Positions 47,225 to 57,015 of a stretch of DNA of 64,000 bases are shown here, piece by piece. The notes beneath the pieces were generated by a model that was not told the origin of the DNA, made no database searches, and worked only from the letters and a program-made list of their open reading frames with translations. Both the position numbers and the translations under genes were made by a program. Each line of letters opens with the position of its first letter. Within the stretch, counting starts at the first letter, position 1. Source of the DNA: Nostoc foliaceum FACHB-393 (lineage in GTDB: Bacteria; Cyanobacteriota; Cyanobacteriia; Cyanobacteriales; Nostocaceae); the NCBI RefSeq assembly GCF_014698505.1, contig NZ_JACJTD010000003.1, positions 124,001 through 188,000 of the forward strand, read 5' to 3'.

Positions 47225-48182
47225 TGCGACAGGATTTGGCGTTACCTTTGTGCATGATTCATCGATTTATCGATCCACTTTTTTGAATCGATATTATGTG
47301 CAGGAAACCGATGCTTGAGGTGATTATTAAGTCACCTCTGACTTTATTGATAGCTGTATTTAACTACCACTTCTTCTTGTAAGCTATAACTCTGACATAA
47401 ACCTCAGTCAAAGCAAAGAAGATTGCATGATAAATTATAACTGGTAAAAAAAGTGCACTTTATAGGATAATTACAAATTATGATGACGTTAATTTGCCAT
47501 TGTTGCACGTAGTGTTTTAGAGGATGTTTTAAAATTGCTAAATCCTGTATCCAAAAGTTTAGATGCTTCTAAGCCTTGCTTTTTACTGAAGACTTTTAGA
47601 AGGTTATTCCCCCTTTTTAAGGCTTGATCGAGGTTATCTTTATTCAACTGGATACTTGACTGTTAATGCACTGACACGAACCCTAGAAAATTCTGCTGCT
47701 TTCTGCTTGTTCATAAAAATACCGCCAAATTTAACAAAATCCTAACTATGCACATCTTGCATATATAGCTATATTGCAGTGCTTACTAGATTAAAGTTAA
47801 TTGGCTTTATATAAAGAAACTTGAAGAAGAATTCAGACTCAATTATTGGAAGATTCAGACCCACCATTGAAGTCCACTAAAGTGAATATTTAGTTGGGTT
47901 GAAAACGCCCTAATTTATTCCCCAGTTGCTTAACCTTCTTCTGAATTATGGCCGCTGATTCCTGAATTGTTTCTTGATAAAATTCAACATCTTTACTGAG
48001 GCTGTTTAATTTTAAAAAAGCGAAGCTAGGAGATTCAGCGACCTCATCTTTGCAAGCAAGAAAGCGGAGGATTCAGCGATCGCATCTTTGCATGTAAGAA
48101 AAATAGCGATCGCACTTGGAGCACCAACCAATGCCTGATTTCGCTTGTGATTCTGTATCTAAAGGTTTAAGGAAAAACGGTT
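47225..48182. other. 958-base intergenic region with a HIP1-bearing direct repeat
   Basis: No gene is supported. Near its end, GATTCAGCGAyCkCATCTTT-type copies lie at 48032-48063 and 48070-48101 (28 of 32 positions equal, 38-base period); the second contains a full HIP1 octamer where the first has GCGACCTC. Another HIP1 follows near 48106. Confidence 0.55.
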
Positions 48183-51100
48183 ATGGCAGCAGAAGAAGCA
48201 TCGATTAACCTCATAAAAGATATAAACACCGGTGGAGTTTCCTCTAACCCGAACTCTCTGACCAATGTCAACGGCACACTGTACTTCAGTGCCATCGACA
48301 GTAGTGGTGGTTCTGAACTGTGGAAGAGTGATGGCACCGAGGCTGGTACTGTCCGCGTTAAGGATATCTTCTCTGGCACAGGTAGCTCTTATGCGAACTC
48401 TCTGACCAATGTCAACGGCACGCTGTACTTCAGTGCTACTGACAGCAGTGGGGGCAATGAACTGTGGAAGAGTGATGGCACCGAAGCTGGTACTGTCCGC
48501 GTCAAGGATATCTTTTCTGGCATAGGTAGCTCTAACCCGCAAAATCTGACCAATATCAACGGCACACTGTACTTCGTTGTCACCGACAGCAGTGGAGGTC
48601 GGGAACTCTGGAAGAGTGATGGCACCGAGGCTGGTACTGTCCGCGTCAAGGATATCTTCTCTGGCACAGGTAGCTCTAACCCGCAAAATCTGATCAATGT
48701 CAACGGTACGCTGTACTTCAGTGCCATCGACAGCAGTGGAGGTCGGGAACTCTGGAAGAGTGATGGCACCGAGGCTGGTACTGTCCGCGTCAAGGATATC
48801 TTCTCTGGCACAGGTAGCTCTAACCCGCAAAATCTGACCAATGTCAATGACACCCTGTACTTCGTTGCCACCGACAGCAGTGGTGGCACTGAACTGTGGA
48901 AGAGTGATGGCACTGAAGCTGGTACTGTCCGCGTCAAGGATATCTTCTCTGGCATAGGTAGCTCTAACCCGCAAAATCTGACCAATGTCAACGGCACGCT
49001 TTACTTCAGTGCCACTGACAGCAGTGGGGCCAATGAACTGTGGAAGAGTGATGGCACTGAAGCTGGTACTGTCCGCGTCAAGAATATCTTCTCTGGCATA
49101 GGTAGTTCTTACGCGAACTCTCTGACTAATGTCGATGGCACACTGTACTTCAGTGCCATCGACAGCAGTGGAGGTCGGGAACTGTGGAAGAGTGATGGCA
49201 CTGAAGCTGGTACTATCCGTGTCAAGGATATCTTCTCTGGCACGGGTAGCTCTTATCCGCAAAATCTGACCAATGTCAATGGCACCTTGTACTTCAGTGC
49301 TACCGACAGCAGTGGAGGCAATGAACTGTGGAAGAGTGATGGCACTGAAGCTGGTACTGTCCGCGTCAAGGATATCTTCTCTGGCACAGGTAGCTCCAAC
49401 CCGAACTCTCTGACCAATGTCGATGGTACCCTGTACTTTAGAGCCACTGACAGCAGCGGTGGCTCTGAACTGTGGAAGAGTGATGGCACCGAAACTGGTA
49501 CTATCCGCGTCAAGGATATTAATACTGCTACACTCTCCTCTGACCCGTATTTTCTGACCAATGTCAATGGCACCCTGTACTTCAGAGCCACCGACAGTAG
49601 TGGGGGCAATGAATTGTGGAAGAGTGATGGCACCGAGGCTGGTACTGTCAGTGTTAAGGATATCTTCTCTGGCACGGGTAGCTCTAACCCGCAAAATCTG
49701 ACCAATGTCAACGACACCCTGTACTTCGTTGCCACCGACAGCAGTGGTGGTCGGGAACTGTGGAAGAGTGATGGCAACGAGGCTGGTACTATTCGCGTCA
49801 AGGATATCTTCTCTGGCATGGGTAGCTCTGACCCGAACTTTCTGACCAATGTCAACGGCACGCTGTACTTCGTTGCCACCGACAGCAGTGGGGGTCGGGA
49901 ACTATGGAAGAGTGATGGCACTGAAACTGGTACTGTCCATGTTAAGGATATCGTCTCTGGCACGGGTAGCTCTAACCCTCAAAATCTGACCAATGTCAAC
50001 GACACCTTATACTTCAGTGCTACCGACAGCAGTGGGGGTCGGGAACTGTGGAAGAGTGATGGTACTGAAGCTGGTACTGTCCGTGTTAAGGATATCTTCT
50101 CTGGCACTGGTAGCTCTCATCCGCAAAATCTGACCAATGTCAACGGTACTCTGTACTTCGTTGCCTATGACAACATTGCGGGCAATGAACTGTGGAAGAG
50201 TGATGGCACCGAAGCTGGTACTGTCCGCGTTAAGGATATCTTCTCTGGCACGGGTAGCTCTAAACCGCAAAATCTGACCAATGTCAACGGCACCCTGTAT
50301 TTCAGTGCCACCGACAGCAGTGGAGACAATGAACTGTGGAAGAGTGATGGTACTGAGGCTGGTACTGTCCGTGTCAAGGATATCTTCTCTGGTATGGCTA
50401 GCTCTAACCCGCAAAATCTGACCAATGTCAACGGTACTCTGTACTTCGTTGCCTATGACAACATTGCGGGCAATGAACTGTGGAAGAGTGATGGCACCGA
50501 GGCTGGTACTGTCCGTGTTAAAGATATCTTCTCTGGCACAGGCAGCTCTAACTCGCAAAATCTAACCAATGTCAACGGCACCCTTTATTTCAGTGCCACC
50601 GACAGCAGTGGGGGCAATGAATTGTGGAAGAGTGATGGCACCGAAGCTGGTACTGTCTGCGTCCAGGATATCTTCTCTGGCACGGCTAGCTCTTACCCTA
50701 ACAACTTAACTTACATCAATGGCAAACTCTACTTTTTTGCTGACAACGGGAACACTGGGCAAGAACTTTTTCAGCTTGACCTGAACAGTACTCCCACTGG
50801 TCTGAGCCTGAGTGCCACCAGTGTTAACGAGAATGTTCCTGCCAATACAGTAATTGGCAACTTTAGCACTGCTGACGTTGATATAGACAATACCCACACC
50901 TATACCCTCGTTGCAGGTACAGACAGCACCGATAACAGCGCCTTCACAATTGTAGGTAACGAGTTACAAATCAACGTTTTACCTGACTACGAAACCAAGA
51001 ATAGCTACAACATCCGTTTACGCACTACAGATCAAGGTGGCTTATTCTACGAAAAAGCGATCGCGATCGCAGTCAACAATGTTAATGATGCCCCAACACT

Positions 51101-51719
51101 GGAAAATACCATTGCCGACCAAACGGCAACAGAAGACACCACTTTCAACTTCACCCTACCAGCAAATACCTTCGTGGATGTAGATGCGGGAGATAACCTC
51201 AGCTATAGCGCCACCCTGGAAAATGGTGACCCAATCCCCAGTTGGTTGACGTTAAACGGCATTACTTTCAGTGGTACTCCCACAAATGAAAACGTTGGCA
51301 GCCTCAACATCAAAGTTATCGCTAGTGATGAAACGACAAGTGTCAGCGATGTTTTTGCACTGACAGTGGTTAATAGCAACGATGTATTCACCGGTGGAAC
51401 TGGTCAAGATAGCTTCAACCTGACTTATCCCCTCACTGGAGGCTATGATATAATCGTTGATTTTACTGTTGGAGATGATACTCTCTTTGTTTCCAAGGCA
51501 GAATTTGGACTGGGGCAATCTCAGGATACGACACTTGATTCGAGCTTATTCCTTCTTGGGACTAGTGCGACAACCGCAGGCGATCGCTTCATCTATGATC
51601 AAACTACCGGTAACCTATTCTTTGATCAAGATGGAGTTGGTGCTACAGCACAAGTTCAAATAGCCCAGTTCCCGAATCAGGCAATGCTTAGTAGTGCAAA
51701 TATTACTGTGATTGCATAA
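48183..51719 (+). CDS. Large ELWxxDGT-repeat protein with cadherin-like and RTX-like C-terminus
   Basis: 1178 residues. About residues 25-880 are 17 near-identical 49-residue units, each with ELWKSDGTEAGT, VKDIFSGTGSS and a TLYFSATDSSGG-type strand; the last unit is decayed (QELFQLD). Such repeats probably build beta-propeller-like blades. Residues about 890-985 are cadherin-like (SVNENVPANTVIGNF), about 990-1060 a putative Ig-like domain (SWLTLNGITFSGTP). The end (FTGGTGQDSFNLTYPLTGG ... DRFIYDQTTGNLFFDQDG) is of the type seen in RTX proteins exported by type I systems. No signal peptide. Likely extracellular; function unknown. Confidence 0.85.
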   Translation: MAAEEASINLIKDINTGGVSSNPNSLTNVNGTLYFSAIDSSGGSELWKSDGTEAGTVRVKDIFSGTGSSYANSLTNVNGTLYFSATDSSGGNELWKSDGTEAGTVRVKDIFSGIGSSNPQNLTNINGTLYFVVTDSSGGRELWKSDGTEAGTVRVKDIFSGTGSSNPQNLINVNGTLYFSAIDSSGGRELWKSDGTEAGTVRVKDIFSGTGSSNPQNLTNVNDTLYFVATDSSGGTELWKSDGTEAGTVRVKDIFSGIGSSNPQNLTNVNGTLYFSATDSSGANELWKSDGTEAGTVRVKNIFSGIGSSYANSLTNVDGTLYFSAIDSSGGRELWKSDGTEAGTIRVKDIFSGTGSSYPQNLTNVNGTLYFSATDSSGGNELWKSDGTEAGTVRVKDIFSGTGSSNPNSLTNVDGTLYFRATDSSGGSELWKSDGTETGTIRVKDINTATLSSDPYFLTNVNGTLYFRATDSSGGNELWKSDGTEAGTVSVKDIFSGTGSSNPQNLTNVNDTLYFVATDSSGGRELWKSDGNEAGTIRVKDIFSGMGSSDPNFLTNVNGTLYFVATDSSGGRELWKSDGTETGTVHVKDIVSGTGSSNPQNLTNVNDTLYFSATDSSGGRELWKSDGTEAGTVRVKDIFSGTGSSHPQNLTNVNGTLYFVAYDNIAGNELWKSDGTEAGTVRVKDIFSGTGSSKPQNLTNVNGTLYFSATDSSGDNELWKSDGTEAGTVRVKDIFSGMASSNPQNLTNVNGTLYFVAYDNIAGNELWKSDGTEAGTVRVKDIFSGTGSSNSQNLTNVNGTLYFSATDSSGGNELWKSDGTEAGTVCVQDIFSGTASSYPNNLTYINGKLYFFADNGNTGQELFQLDLNSTPTGLSLSATSVNENVPANTVIGNFSTADVDIDNTHTYTLVAGTDSTDNSAFTIVGNELQINVLPDYETKNSYNIRLRTTDQGGLFYEKAIAIAVNNVNDAPTLENTIADQTATEDTTFNFTLPANTFVDVDAGDNLSYSATLENGDPIPSWLTLNGITFSGTPTNENVGSLNIKVIASDETTSVSDVFALTVVNSNDVFTGGTGQDSFNLTYPLTGGYDIIVDFTVGDDTLFVSKAEFGLGQSQDTTLDSSLFLLGTSATTAGDRFIYDQTTGNLFFDQDGVGATAQVQIAQFPNQAMLSSANITVIA
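48310..50750 (+). repeat. 147-bp tandem coding repeat, 17 copies
   Basis: Nucleotide copies of the ELWKSDGT unit recur every 147 bases from about 48310 to 50700 with few changes, mostly silent. YDNIAGN variants occur twice (units 14 and 16), a sign of block duplication. Antisense ORFs here are shadows of the repeat. Confidence 0.9.
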
Positions 51720-51861
51720 CAAAAGCTATATAGCAAGCATTGGTAAATTACCCAGTTAGGTAGAAGCATTTAAGGATTCAGATATAAGTTGGGTTTCGCT
51801 ATTGCTCTCCATTCCCAACTATTGACTTCTACCTTTAGTAAAGGTACAATCACGTTTGCGT

Positions 51862-51975
51862 AGAAGGGGAGTAGCTGCTGGCAAAACAATAAAAGCCAGT
51901 ACGTCTGAATCAACATACTGGCGATGAGCCTGGTTCAGGTGGCAAATAATCAAATATTTGAAAGCGAGACCTTCA
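51862..51975 (+). ncRNA. yybP-ykoY-type Mn2+ riboswitch aptamer
   Basis: The sequence contains the conserved pieces in order: GAAGGGGAGTAGCTGC (51863-51878), a stem GCTGGC/GCCAGT, GAATCAACATACTGGCGATG (the conserved internal loop with CAACATAC), and AGCGAGACCTTC at the 3' end closing P1 with GAAGG. This class binds Mn2+ and usually turns on Mn exporters. It lies just before an UPF0016/Mnx gene. Identification by eye; a covariance search would settle it. Confidence 0.82.
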
Positions 51976-52016
51976 CTAAGTTCACACCGAAAAGTGTAAA
52001 CTTGGTGAGGTCTTTT
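51967..52016 (+). terminator. Expression-platform terminator of the riboswitch
   Basis: AGACCTTCACTAAGTT..ACAC and GTGT.AACTTGGTGAGGTCT form a stem of about 20 bp with a CGAAAA loop, followed by TTTT. Its 5' arm includes the 3' strand of the aptamer's P1, so Mn2+-bound aptamer and terminator exclude each other: Mn2+ should permit transcription of mnx. Confidence 0.75.
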
Positions 52017-52067
52017 GGTTCTCATCAAGCTTCACATCGGTAAAGGATTATTCAGGAGCTTGAGAGA

Positions 52068-52685
52068 GTGTTAACAGCTTTTACCGCAGGTTTATTATTA
52101 ATAACAGTTTCAGAACTAGGGGATAAAACATTTTTTATCGCTGTAATTTTGGCAATGCACCACTCGCGGCGGCTGGTATTTATAGGTGTGACAGCTGCTT
52201 TAGCCGCAATGACAATCCTTTCGGTGCTATTTGGACAAGCTGCGTCTTTGTTGCCAAAAGTTTATATTCATTACGCTGAAATCGTTTTGTTTCTCGCCTT
52301 TGGTATCAAGCTGTTATATGACGCTAGTAAGATGTCTGCTGCTTGTGATACAGAAGTTATAGAAGAGGCCGAAGCTGCGGTAAAAAAAGCAGATTTGGAG
52401 TTACCAAAGCAAAAGACTTCATTGGCAATTATCATAGAAGCCTTTGTGTTGACATTTATGGCAGAGTGGGGCGATCGCACGCAAATTGCCACCATTGCCC
52501 TAGCAGCAGGTAATAATCCCATTGGAGTAACAATAGGTGCAATTTTAGGACATGCCATTTGTGCTGCGATCGCAGTTATTGGCGGTAAAATGATTGCCGG
52601 ACGCATTTCTGAGCGTCAACTCACCCTGATTGGCGGATGCCTGTTTTTGGTCTTTGGTGTCCTTGCTGCTATTGAAGGAGTGTGA
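52068..52685 (+). CDS. mnx: UPF0016/GDT1 family manganese exporter
   Basis: 205 residues from GTG 52068, with CAGGAG upstream. Six to seven helices in two repeated halves, each with the E-x-G-D-(K/R)-T motif: SELGDKTFFIAVILAM (near residue 16) and MAEWGDRTQIATIAL (near 133). These acidic motifs bind Mn2+ or Ca2+. Cyanobacterial members move Mn2+ out of the cytoplasm. The preceding Mn2+ riboswitch supports the assignment. Confidence 0.9.
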   Translation: MLTAFTAGLLLITVSELGDKTFFIAVILAMHHSRRLVFIGVTAALAAMTILSVLFGQAASLLPKVYIHYAEIVLFLAFGIKLLYDASKMSAACDTEVIEEAEAAVKKADLELPKQKTSLAIIIEAFVLTFMAEWGDRTQIATIALAAGNNPIGVTIGAILGHAICAAIAVIGGKMIAGRISERQLTLIGGCLFLVFGVLAAIEGV

Positions 52686-52788
52686 GGGGATGAGGGGGAT
52701 GAGGGGAAAAGGAAGAGACTTATTCAATAATTACTTTTTGTCCACACTTAGTACAGACGCAATTAATCGCGTCTCTCCCTACTCCCCA

Positions 52789-53682
52789 TTACTTAGGCGT
52801 ACTTTCCAATGAAGGCGCGGGAGATACAGCAGGATTAGGCGTAGGAGAAGCCGTTGCTGCGTTCTTAATTTCATCTTTGTACTGAGCAGGTGCTAAAGCT
52901 GCGGCACTATCAAACAAAAGTTTTGCATCTGCGTCTTTACCCTGTTGTTTTAGGAGCATCGCTTTTGCCACAACGGGGCGAAAATCCTTAGGATCTTTCT
53001 TAATTGCTTGGTCATATACAGAGCTAGCTTGAGGGTAGCGTTTCTGGGAAGCGTGAACAGAACCTAACAGCACCTGCACGGCTACTGTATCTACACTTCC
53101 AGGCTGAATTGTATTTGCTTGGGCTGCGTTCGAGAGGGTTTCTTGCAGCAAACCAATGGCTGCTTCTGGCCGTTGCTGACTGATCAACAAAGCCACCATT
53201 CCTTGTAAAGCTTTCAAATCGCCTGGTTTTGTAGACAAAATCGAACGATAAGCTTGAGCGGCTCCTTCGCGATCGCCAATTTGCTGTTTGGCTTGAGCCA
53301 GTAGCACTGAATATTCTGACTGTTCGGGATTCAGCTTGGCTAGCTTTTCTAAAGGTTCAATAACGACTTGGATATCAGCTGGTTTAACCTCACTTTTTTC
53401 TTTTTGACTCAGTAATTGTAGCCGCGCCTGCAATAAGCCCTTGAGCGCAGTCTGATTTTCTGGTTCCCTTTGCAAAACCTGTTCATAACCCCGTACTTCG
53501 TCTTCCAGTTTTGATTTTTGGTCAGAGGAGGGCAAGCTGCCTCTGGTGCTAGCAGTATTCTGGTTTGAGGGTGGCGTATTATTAAATGCTCCAATGATCG
53601 GAAGCACTGAAACACCCACAAAAGCAAGAACTGCCAGTGCCAAGACGACTTGAACTACCCAGCGATTGCGCGGTTGAGACAC
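52789..53682 (-). CDS. Membrane-anchored TPR protein
   Basis: 297 residues from GTG 53682 (SQPRNRWVVQVVLALAVLAFVGV), which puts the membrane helix at the N-terminus with an AGGAG 12 bases upstream; a longer TTG reading to 53772 is also open. After a polar linker (about 45-60) come about five TPR-like units: EVRGYEQVLQREPENQTALKGLLQARL, AQAYRSILSTKPGDLKALQGMVAL, ASSVYDQAIKKDPKDFRPVVAKAML. The tail is Pro/Thr-rich. A scaffold role is likely; partner unknown. Confidence 0.78.
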   Translation of the reverse strand: MSQPRNRWVVQVVLALAVLAFVGVSVLPIIGAFNNTPPSNQNTASTRGSLPSSDQKSKLEDEVRGYEQVLQREPENQTALKGLLQARLQLLSQKEKSEVKPADIQVVIEPLEKLAKLNPEQSEYSVLLAQAKQQIGDREGAAQAYRSILSTKPGDLKALQGMVALLISQQRPEAAIGLLQETLSNAAQANTIQPGSVDTVAVQVLLGSVHASQKRYPQASSVYDQAIKKDPKDFRPVVAKAMLLKQQGKDADAKLLFDSAAALAPAQYKDEIKNAATASPTPNPAVSPAPSLESTPK

Positions 53683-53879
53683 AGTTTTGTCTTTCTCCTG
53701 AACTCTAATGACATTATCCTTTACACAAATCGGAAAGTTAAAAATTTCCAAAACTTTGCGGAATACCGCCAATTGCCTGTGAATTTTATAACAATTAACT
53801 ATCTACACTGCTAAAGTAAGTGATGACTTTAGGAGGAGCCGTCAGAATTGTAGCTATGATATGCTTCCGAAACTAGTGT

Positions 53880-53940
53880 AAAGGCGCTAAATTACACGTT
53901 TAGTGTTTATACACTCAATTTAGCGCCTTTAGTATTGTAT
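53880..53940. repeat. Perfect 14-bp inverted repeat with inner hairpin
   Basis: AAAGGCGCTAAATT (53880-53893) and its complement (53927-53940), with a small ACAC/GTGT pairing inside. It sits between two divergent genes, so it is not a terminator of either. A dispersed palindrome or leader structure of the plus-strand gene. Confidence 0.5.
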
Positions 53941-54060
53941 AGAGCACTCTGGTGTGATTTTGTGAAAAGCAAATATACTTTCATCAGTCGCACAAATGCT
54001 CTTTCCAGCTGCCTTTGTAAAATCCCACAATGGGATGTGTCTCCGCCGCAAGGAGTTTTT

Positions 54061-55086
54061 ATGAATTCCGACCTGATGCCGTTGCCTGAATCCTCCAATT
54101 CTTCTGCCTCTAACCAGGGCCCAACTAAAATAGGGGCAGCCGCTAATGTTCATATAGCAGCCCAGTCCTCTAAAGTTGAAAATTCGCCTGTTAACCCCAG
54201 CGAAACTGACTCAAATGGGAACCTCGTCAATCGACAGCAACCGATTCCGCCTCCCAGTGAACCGATGCAGTACCGAGCCATCGGGTTAGTCCGGGGTCGC
54301 TATCATGCTAGCAGCGAACAATTTACTCAAGGTACGCTGCTGACTACCGATGGTGTAGAACTCAATGCCGTCCTCCTAGGCCGGATTATGAGCTTAGTCA
54401 AGAATCACCTAGATTTAGAAAAAGAACATTTGTGGGTAGTATATCCACGGACAAGACAAGAAAATGATACCTTGCACATCCAAATCGTCGGAGTTTGGGA
54501 GCCAGAAAATTTGGCTAAAAGCTCAACAGATGAAGACGAGTCAGACTTGGAGTTGCAAGAGTCACAGACACCCGATGATGGCTTATCCGAAAACTCTGAA
54601 CTAAGCACAATTCCCGTAATCCCCTCATCAGAAGTTGCAGATGGTGGTTTTTCTGTTCGTGGTGAGGTAGTATACCAATCTTTTGACGCTAAGAGCTTGG
54701 TAGTCAAAATTAGGCAGGCTGCACGCAAACCAACTGACAAACCCAAGTATTTTAAGTTGAAATTGAGGGGTGTGCTGACCACCAAAGCAGTAGGAAAGTT
54801 CTGGGACTTCCAAGCCAAGCGAGAAGCTGACGTTTTGATAGTAGAAAAAGCTGAGGCGATCGCTGACTTGCCCAAAAAACGCAAACCACCATTCAGAGGT
54901 GGCCCTCGTACTGGTAGTGGTGGTGGTGCTGGTGGTAGAAAACCATTCCCCCCCAGACGCAGTGGCGAAACCCCGCGTCCTATCAAGAAAACAGGCGCAG
55001 GCGGTGATACCTCTGTGGTGTCAAAACCTATACCCAAAACACCCGCTCCTAAGCCGATCAAGCGACCGAAACCAACTCAAGAGTAG
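54061..55086 (+). CDS. Conserved-type cyanobacterial protein with basic Gly/Pro-rich tail
   Basis: 341 residues from ATG 54061, where AAGGAG lies five bases upstream; the ORF is open further 5' but without a site. N-terminal 65 residues are low-complexity. The core (about 70-150) is YRAIGLVRGRYHASSEQFTQGTLLTTDGVELNAVLLGR...HLWVVYPRTRQ. A second strand-rich part (about 205-270) follows: FSVRGEVVYQSFDAKSLVVKIRQ. The tail (RKPPFRGGPRTGSGGGAGGRK) is strongly basic, as in RNA-binding proteins. No named family recognised. Confidence 0.7.
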   Translation: MNSDLMPLPESSNSSASNQGPTKIGAAANVHIAAQSSKVENSPVNPSETDSNGNLVNRQQPIPPPSEPMQYRAIGLVRGRYHASSEQFTQGTLLTTDGVELNAVLLGRIMSLVKNHLDLEKEHLWVVYPRTRQENDTLHIQIVGVWEPENLAKSSTDEDESDLELQESQTPDDGLSENSELSTIPVIPSSEVADGGFSVRGEVVYQSFDAKSLVVKIRQAARKPTDKPKYFKLKLRGVLTTKAVGKFWDFQAKREADVLIVEKAEAIADLPKKRKPPFRGGPRTGSGGGAGGRKPFPPRRSGETPRPIKKTGAGGDTSVVSKPIPKTPAPKPIKRPKPTQE

Positions 55087-55243
55087 GGAATTGGGCATGG
55101 GGCATTGGGCATGGGCAAGAGGACTTGGGGACAAGGAGAATTGGGGACAAGGGGAAAGACTTGTTTCAAGTTTTCAACCCTTGTCCCCTTGTCCCCCCTG
55201 CTCCCCCTTCCCCCTGCTCCCTACTCCCCACTCCCAAATCTCC
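55087..55243. repeat. STRR of GGGCATG/GGGGACAAG units with inverted copy
   Basis: Purine-rich heptamers (GGGCATG, GGGGACA) followed by their pyrimidine-rich complements (CTTGTCCCC), between two convergent genes; it can form a long imperfect hairpin. Confidence 0.6.
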
Positions 55244-56413
55244 TTAAAAATCCGTCCGACGGTCTTGGGGTAGAAAAGATCGCTCCATCGGAATTGGAGA
55301 AACTGGTTCTGTGAGGGTAAATGTCCCTGCTTCGATCCACTTTTTCAACTCTAGGGCGACTTGCCTAGAAAAAAATAAACTCGCTAAGGGGGCAGAGCGT
55401 ACAGCTTTGCCCTCAATAGTGATCCGCCCAGATTTGAGTTGGGCGTAACTCACCAAACCAAAAGTGGGACGGACGCGCCGGGGAATGGAAAAATCCACTA
55501 TTGGGGCTACTAAGTCTTGATCTTGCACGGCACAGTGTTCAACTACTTGTTCATTTAATACAGGGAGTGGTACACCAACACCTAACATCAATGAGGGACC
55601 ATAGCTTTTGAAGTAACAACCCCGCACCCAATGAGCATCCATTTGCTTGGCATCACCAATTAAAGCTAAAGTGGCGGAAGGACCAATCGGTGTACGATTA
55701 GCTAAACGCTTTTGTAAAGGGAAGTGCTGAGTGCCTTCCCAGGCAACATAACCAATACCACCGCCTAAAAAAATTCTTGTACCTATACCAACGAGTTGCA
55801 AATCGGGGTCGTTGAGTAAGGGAGAAATAGCACCTGGGTTAGAGTAAACAGCATTTCCCAGACGCGGTTGTAAAGGGCCGAGATAGGTGAAAAGGGGGCG
55901 ATCGCCACCATTTACACCAACAATAAAATTTTGATAAAGATTGCGCGGATTAAATAAGTAAAACTGATTAATAGTTTCACTGGTAACTGTAGTTTCAAAA
56001 GTTGCTCTGGGGTAACAATCTGTTACCTGTCCTTGCGCTTTTACGTGTATAGCTTTGCCAGCAATCAAATCTTCGATTACATGACCGCCGCCACGTTCTC
56101 GGACTTCTTCTCCATCCGTCGTCTCTACAGCACAACTCGCACCCAAATATAAATCTACTGCCCCAAAACCAGAGTATGCTGGCACACCATCTAACCAGCA
56201 GCGGCGAATTTTTATCGGCGGATCGGTGTGTCCAAGATTGATAATTGCACCACTTGATTCCATCGGCTCAAAGGTGCCAGTGGTAATTACATCCACCTCT
56301 TTAGCAGCTTTAGTAACACCGATTTCTACAACTCGTGCTTTTAACTCTTCAGTTGTCAACACTACCGCACGTTGGCGGCTAATTTTCTCGTTAATTTCTG
56401 CAATTGTTCGCAT
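55244..56413 (-). CDS. HcyBio/DUF39-family protein (homocysteine biosynthesis-type)
   Basis: 389 residues from ATG 56413 (MRTIAEINEKISRQRAVVLTTEEL); the ORF extends 36 codons further without support. Conserved segments include DVITTGTFEPMESSGAIINLGHTDPP, CWLDGVPAYSGFGAVDLYLGA, HVIEDLIAGKAIHVKAQG and GTRIFLGGGIGYVAWEGTQH. Archaeal and bacterial members have been linked to making homocysteine from aspartate semialdehyde. In cyanobacteria the role is less clear. No CBS or ferredoxin domain is attached. Confidence 0.82.
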   Translation of the reverse strand: MRTIAEINEKISRQRAVVLTTEELKARVVEIGVTKAAKEVDVITTGTFEPMESSGAIINLGHTDPPIKIRRCWLDGVPAYSGFGAVDLYLGASCAVETTDGEEVRERGGGHVIEDLIAGKAIHVKAQGQVTDCYPRATFETTVTSETINQFYLFNPRNLYQNFIVGVNGGDRPLFTYLGPLQPRLGNAVYSNPGAISPLLNDPDLQLVGIGTRIFLGGGIGYVAWEGTQHFPLQKRLANRTPIGPSATLALIGDAKQMDAHWVRGCYFKSYGPSLMLGVGVPLPVLNEQVVEHCAVQDQDLVAPIVDFSIPRRVRPTFGLVSYAQLKSGRITIEGKAVRSAPLASLFFSRQVALELKKWIEAGTFTLTEPVSPIPMERSFLPQDRRTDF

Positions 56414-57015
56414 CTTATCAGTGCTAGCGCTTCCTGCTGTCTTCCTTTTTGAAGGATATCTTGATAAATCACAGACTCTTGCATAATTTACTCTCAAAAT
56501 ATTTGTCGCCAATCTCTGCACGACAGCTTATCACCCCAGATAGGGTTAAAATTCTAAAAAAACAATTCAAGTATTGCAAAGTCTAAATCATATATTTTTT
56601 GGGGCAGGCACGTTACTTATGTTTTAAATATTTTTTGTGCCTACGTAAAATTACTATCAAGAAAGTCTTGCATTGTCAATCAAATATATGTATGGTTAGG
56701 ATTGACTAGACTTACTGGACTTAAATAATTTTATGTCAACCGAAAGAAATATGTCTGACTGTTGTAAAGCATTTTAAGCCAACTAGTCAATCGTAAACTG
56801 GGAGCAAATAGCAGATACTAGAAGGTTTTGGGAAGGAAAAGAATTACCTAACGGTTATGAAAAGGATATTTAAACAAAAGTTAGAAGATTAGCTATTTAT
56901 AGTAAAGCTGCTCTCTGGCTAACTTATCCTGACTTCAACCCCCTTAAAGCAATTTTACTTGTTGCTATTCATTTGATTGCTACATTTAATCTGATAACGA
57001 ATTGAGTAAGAGGCA
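56414..57015. other. Intergenic region, no gene seen
   Basis: AT-rich between divergent genes. I see no RNA gene, repeat or ORF worth naming; one short GGAAAAG-type stretch near 56835 only. Confidence 0.35.

Noticed and set aside
48159..50558. Long minus-strand ORFs opposite the ELWxxDGT gene
   Set aside because: They exist only because the 147-bp repeat lacks stops in those frames; the sense protein has a known repeat family.
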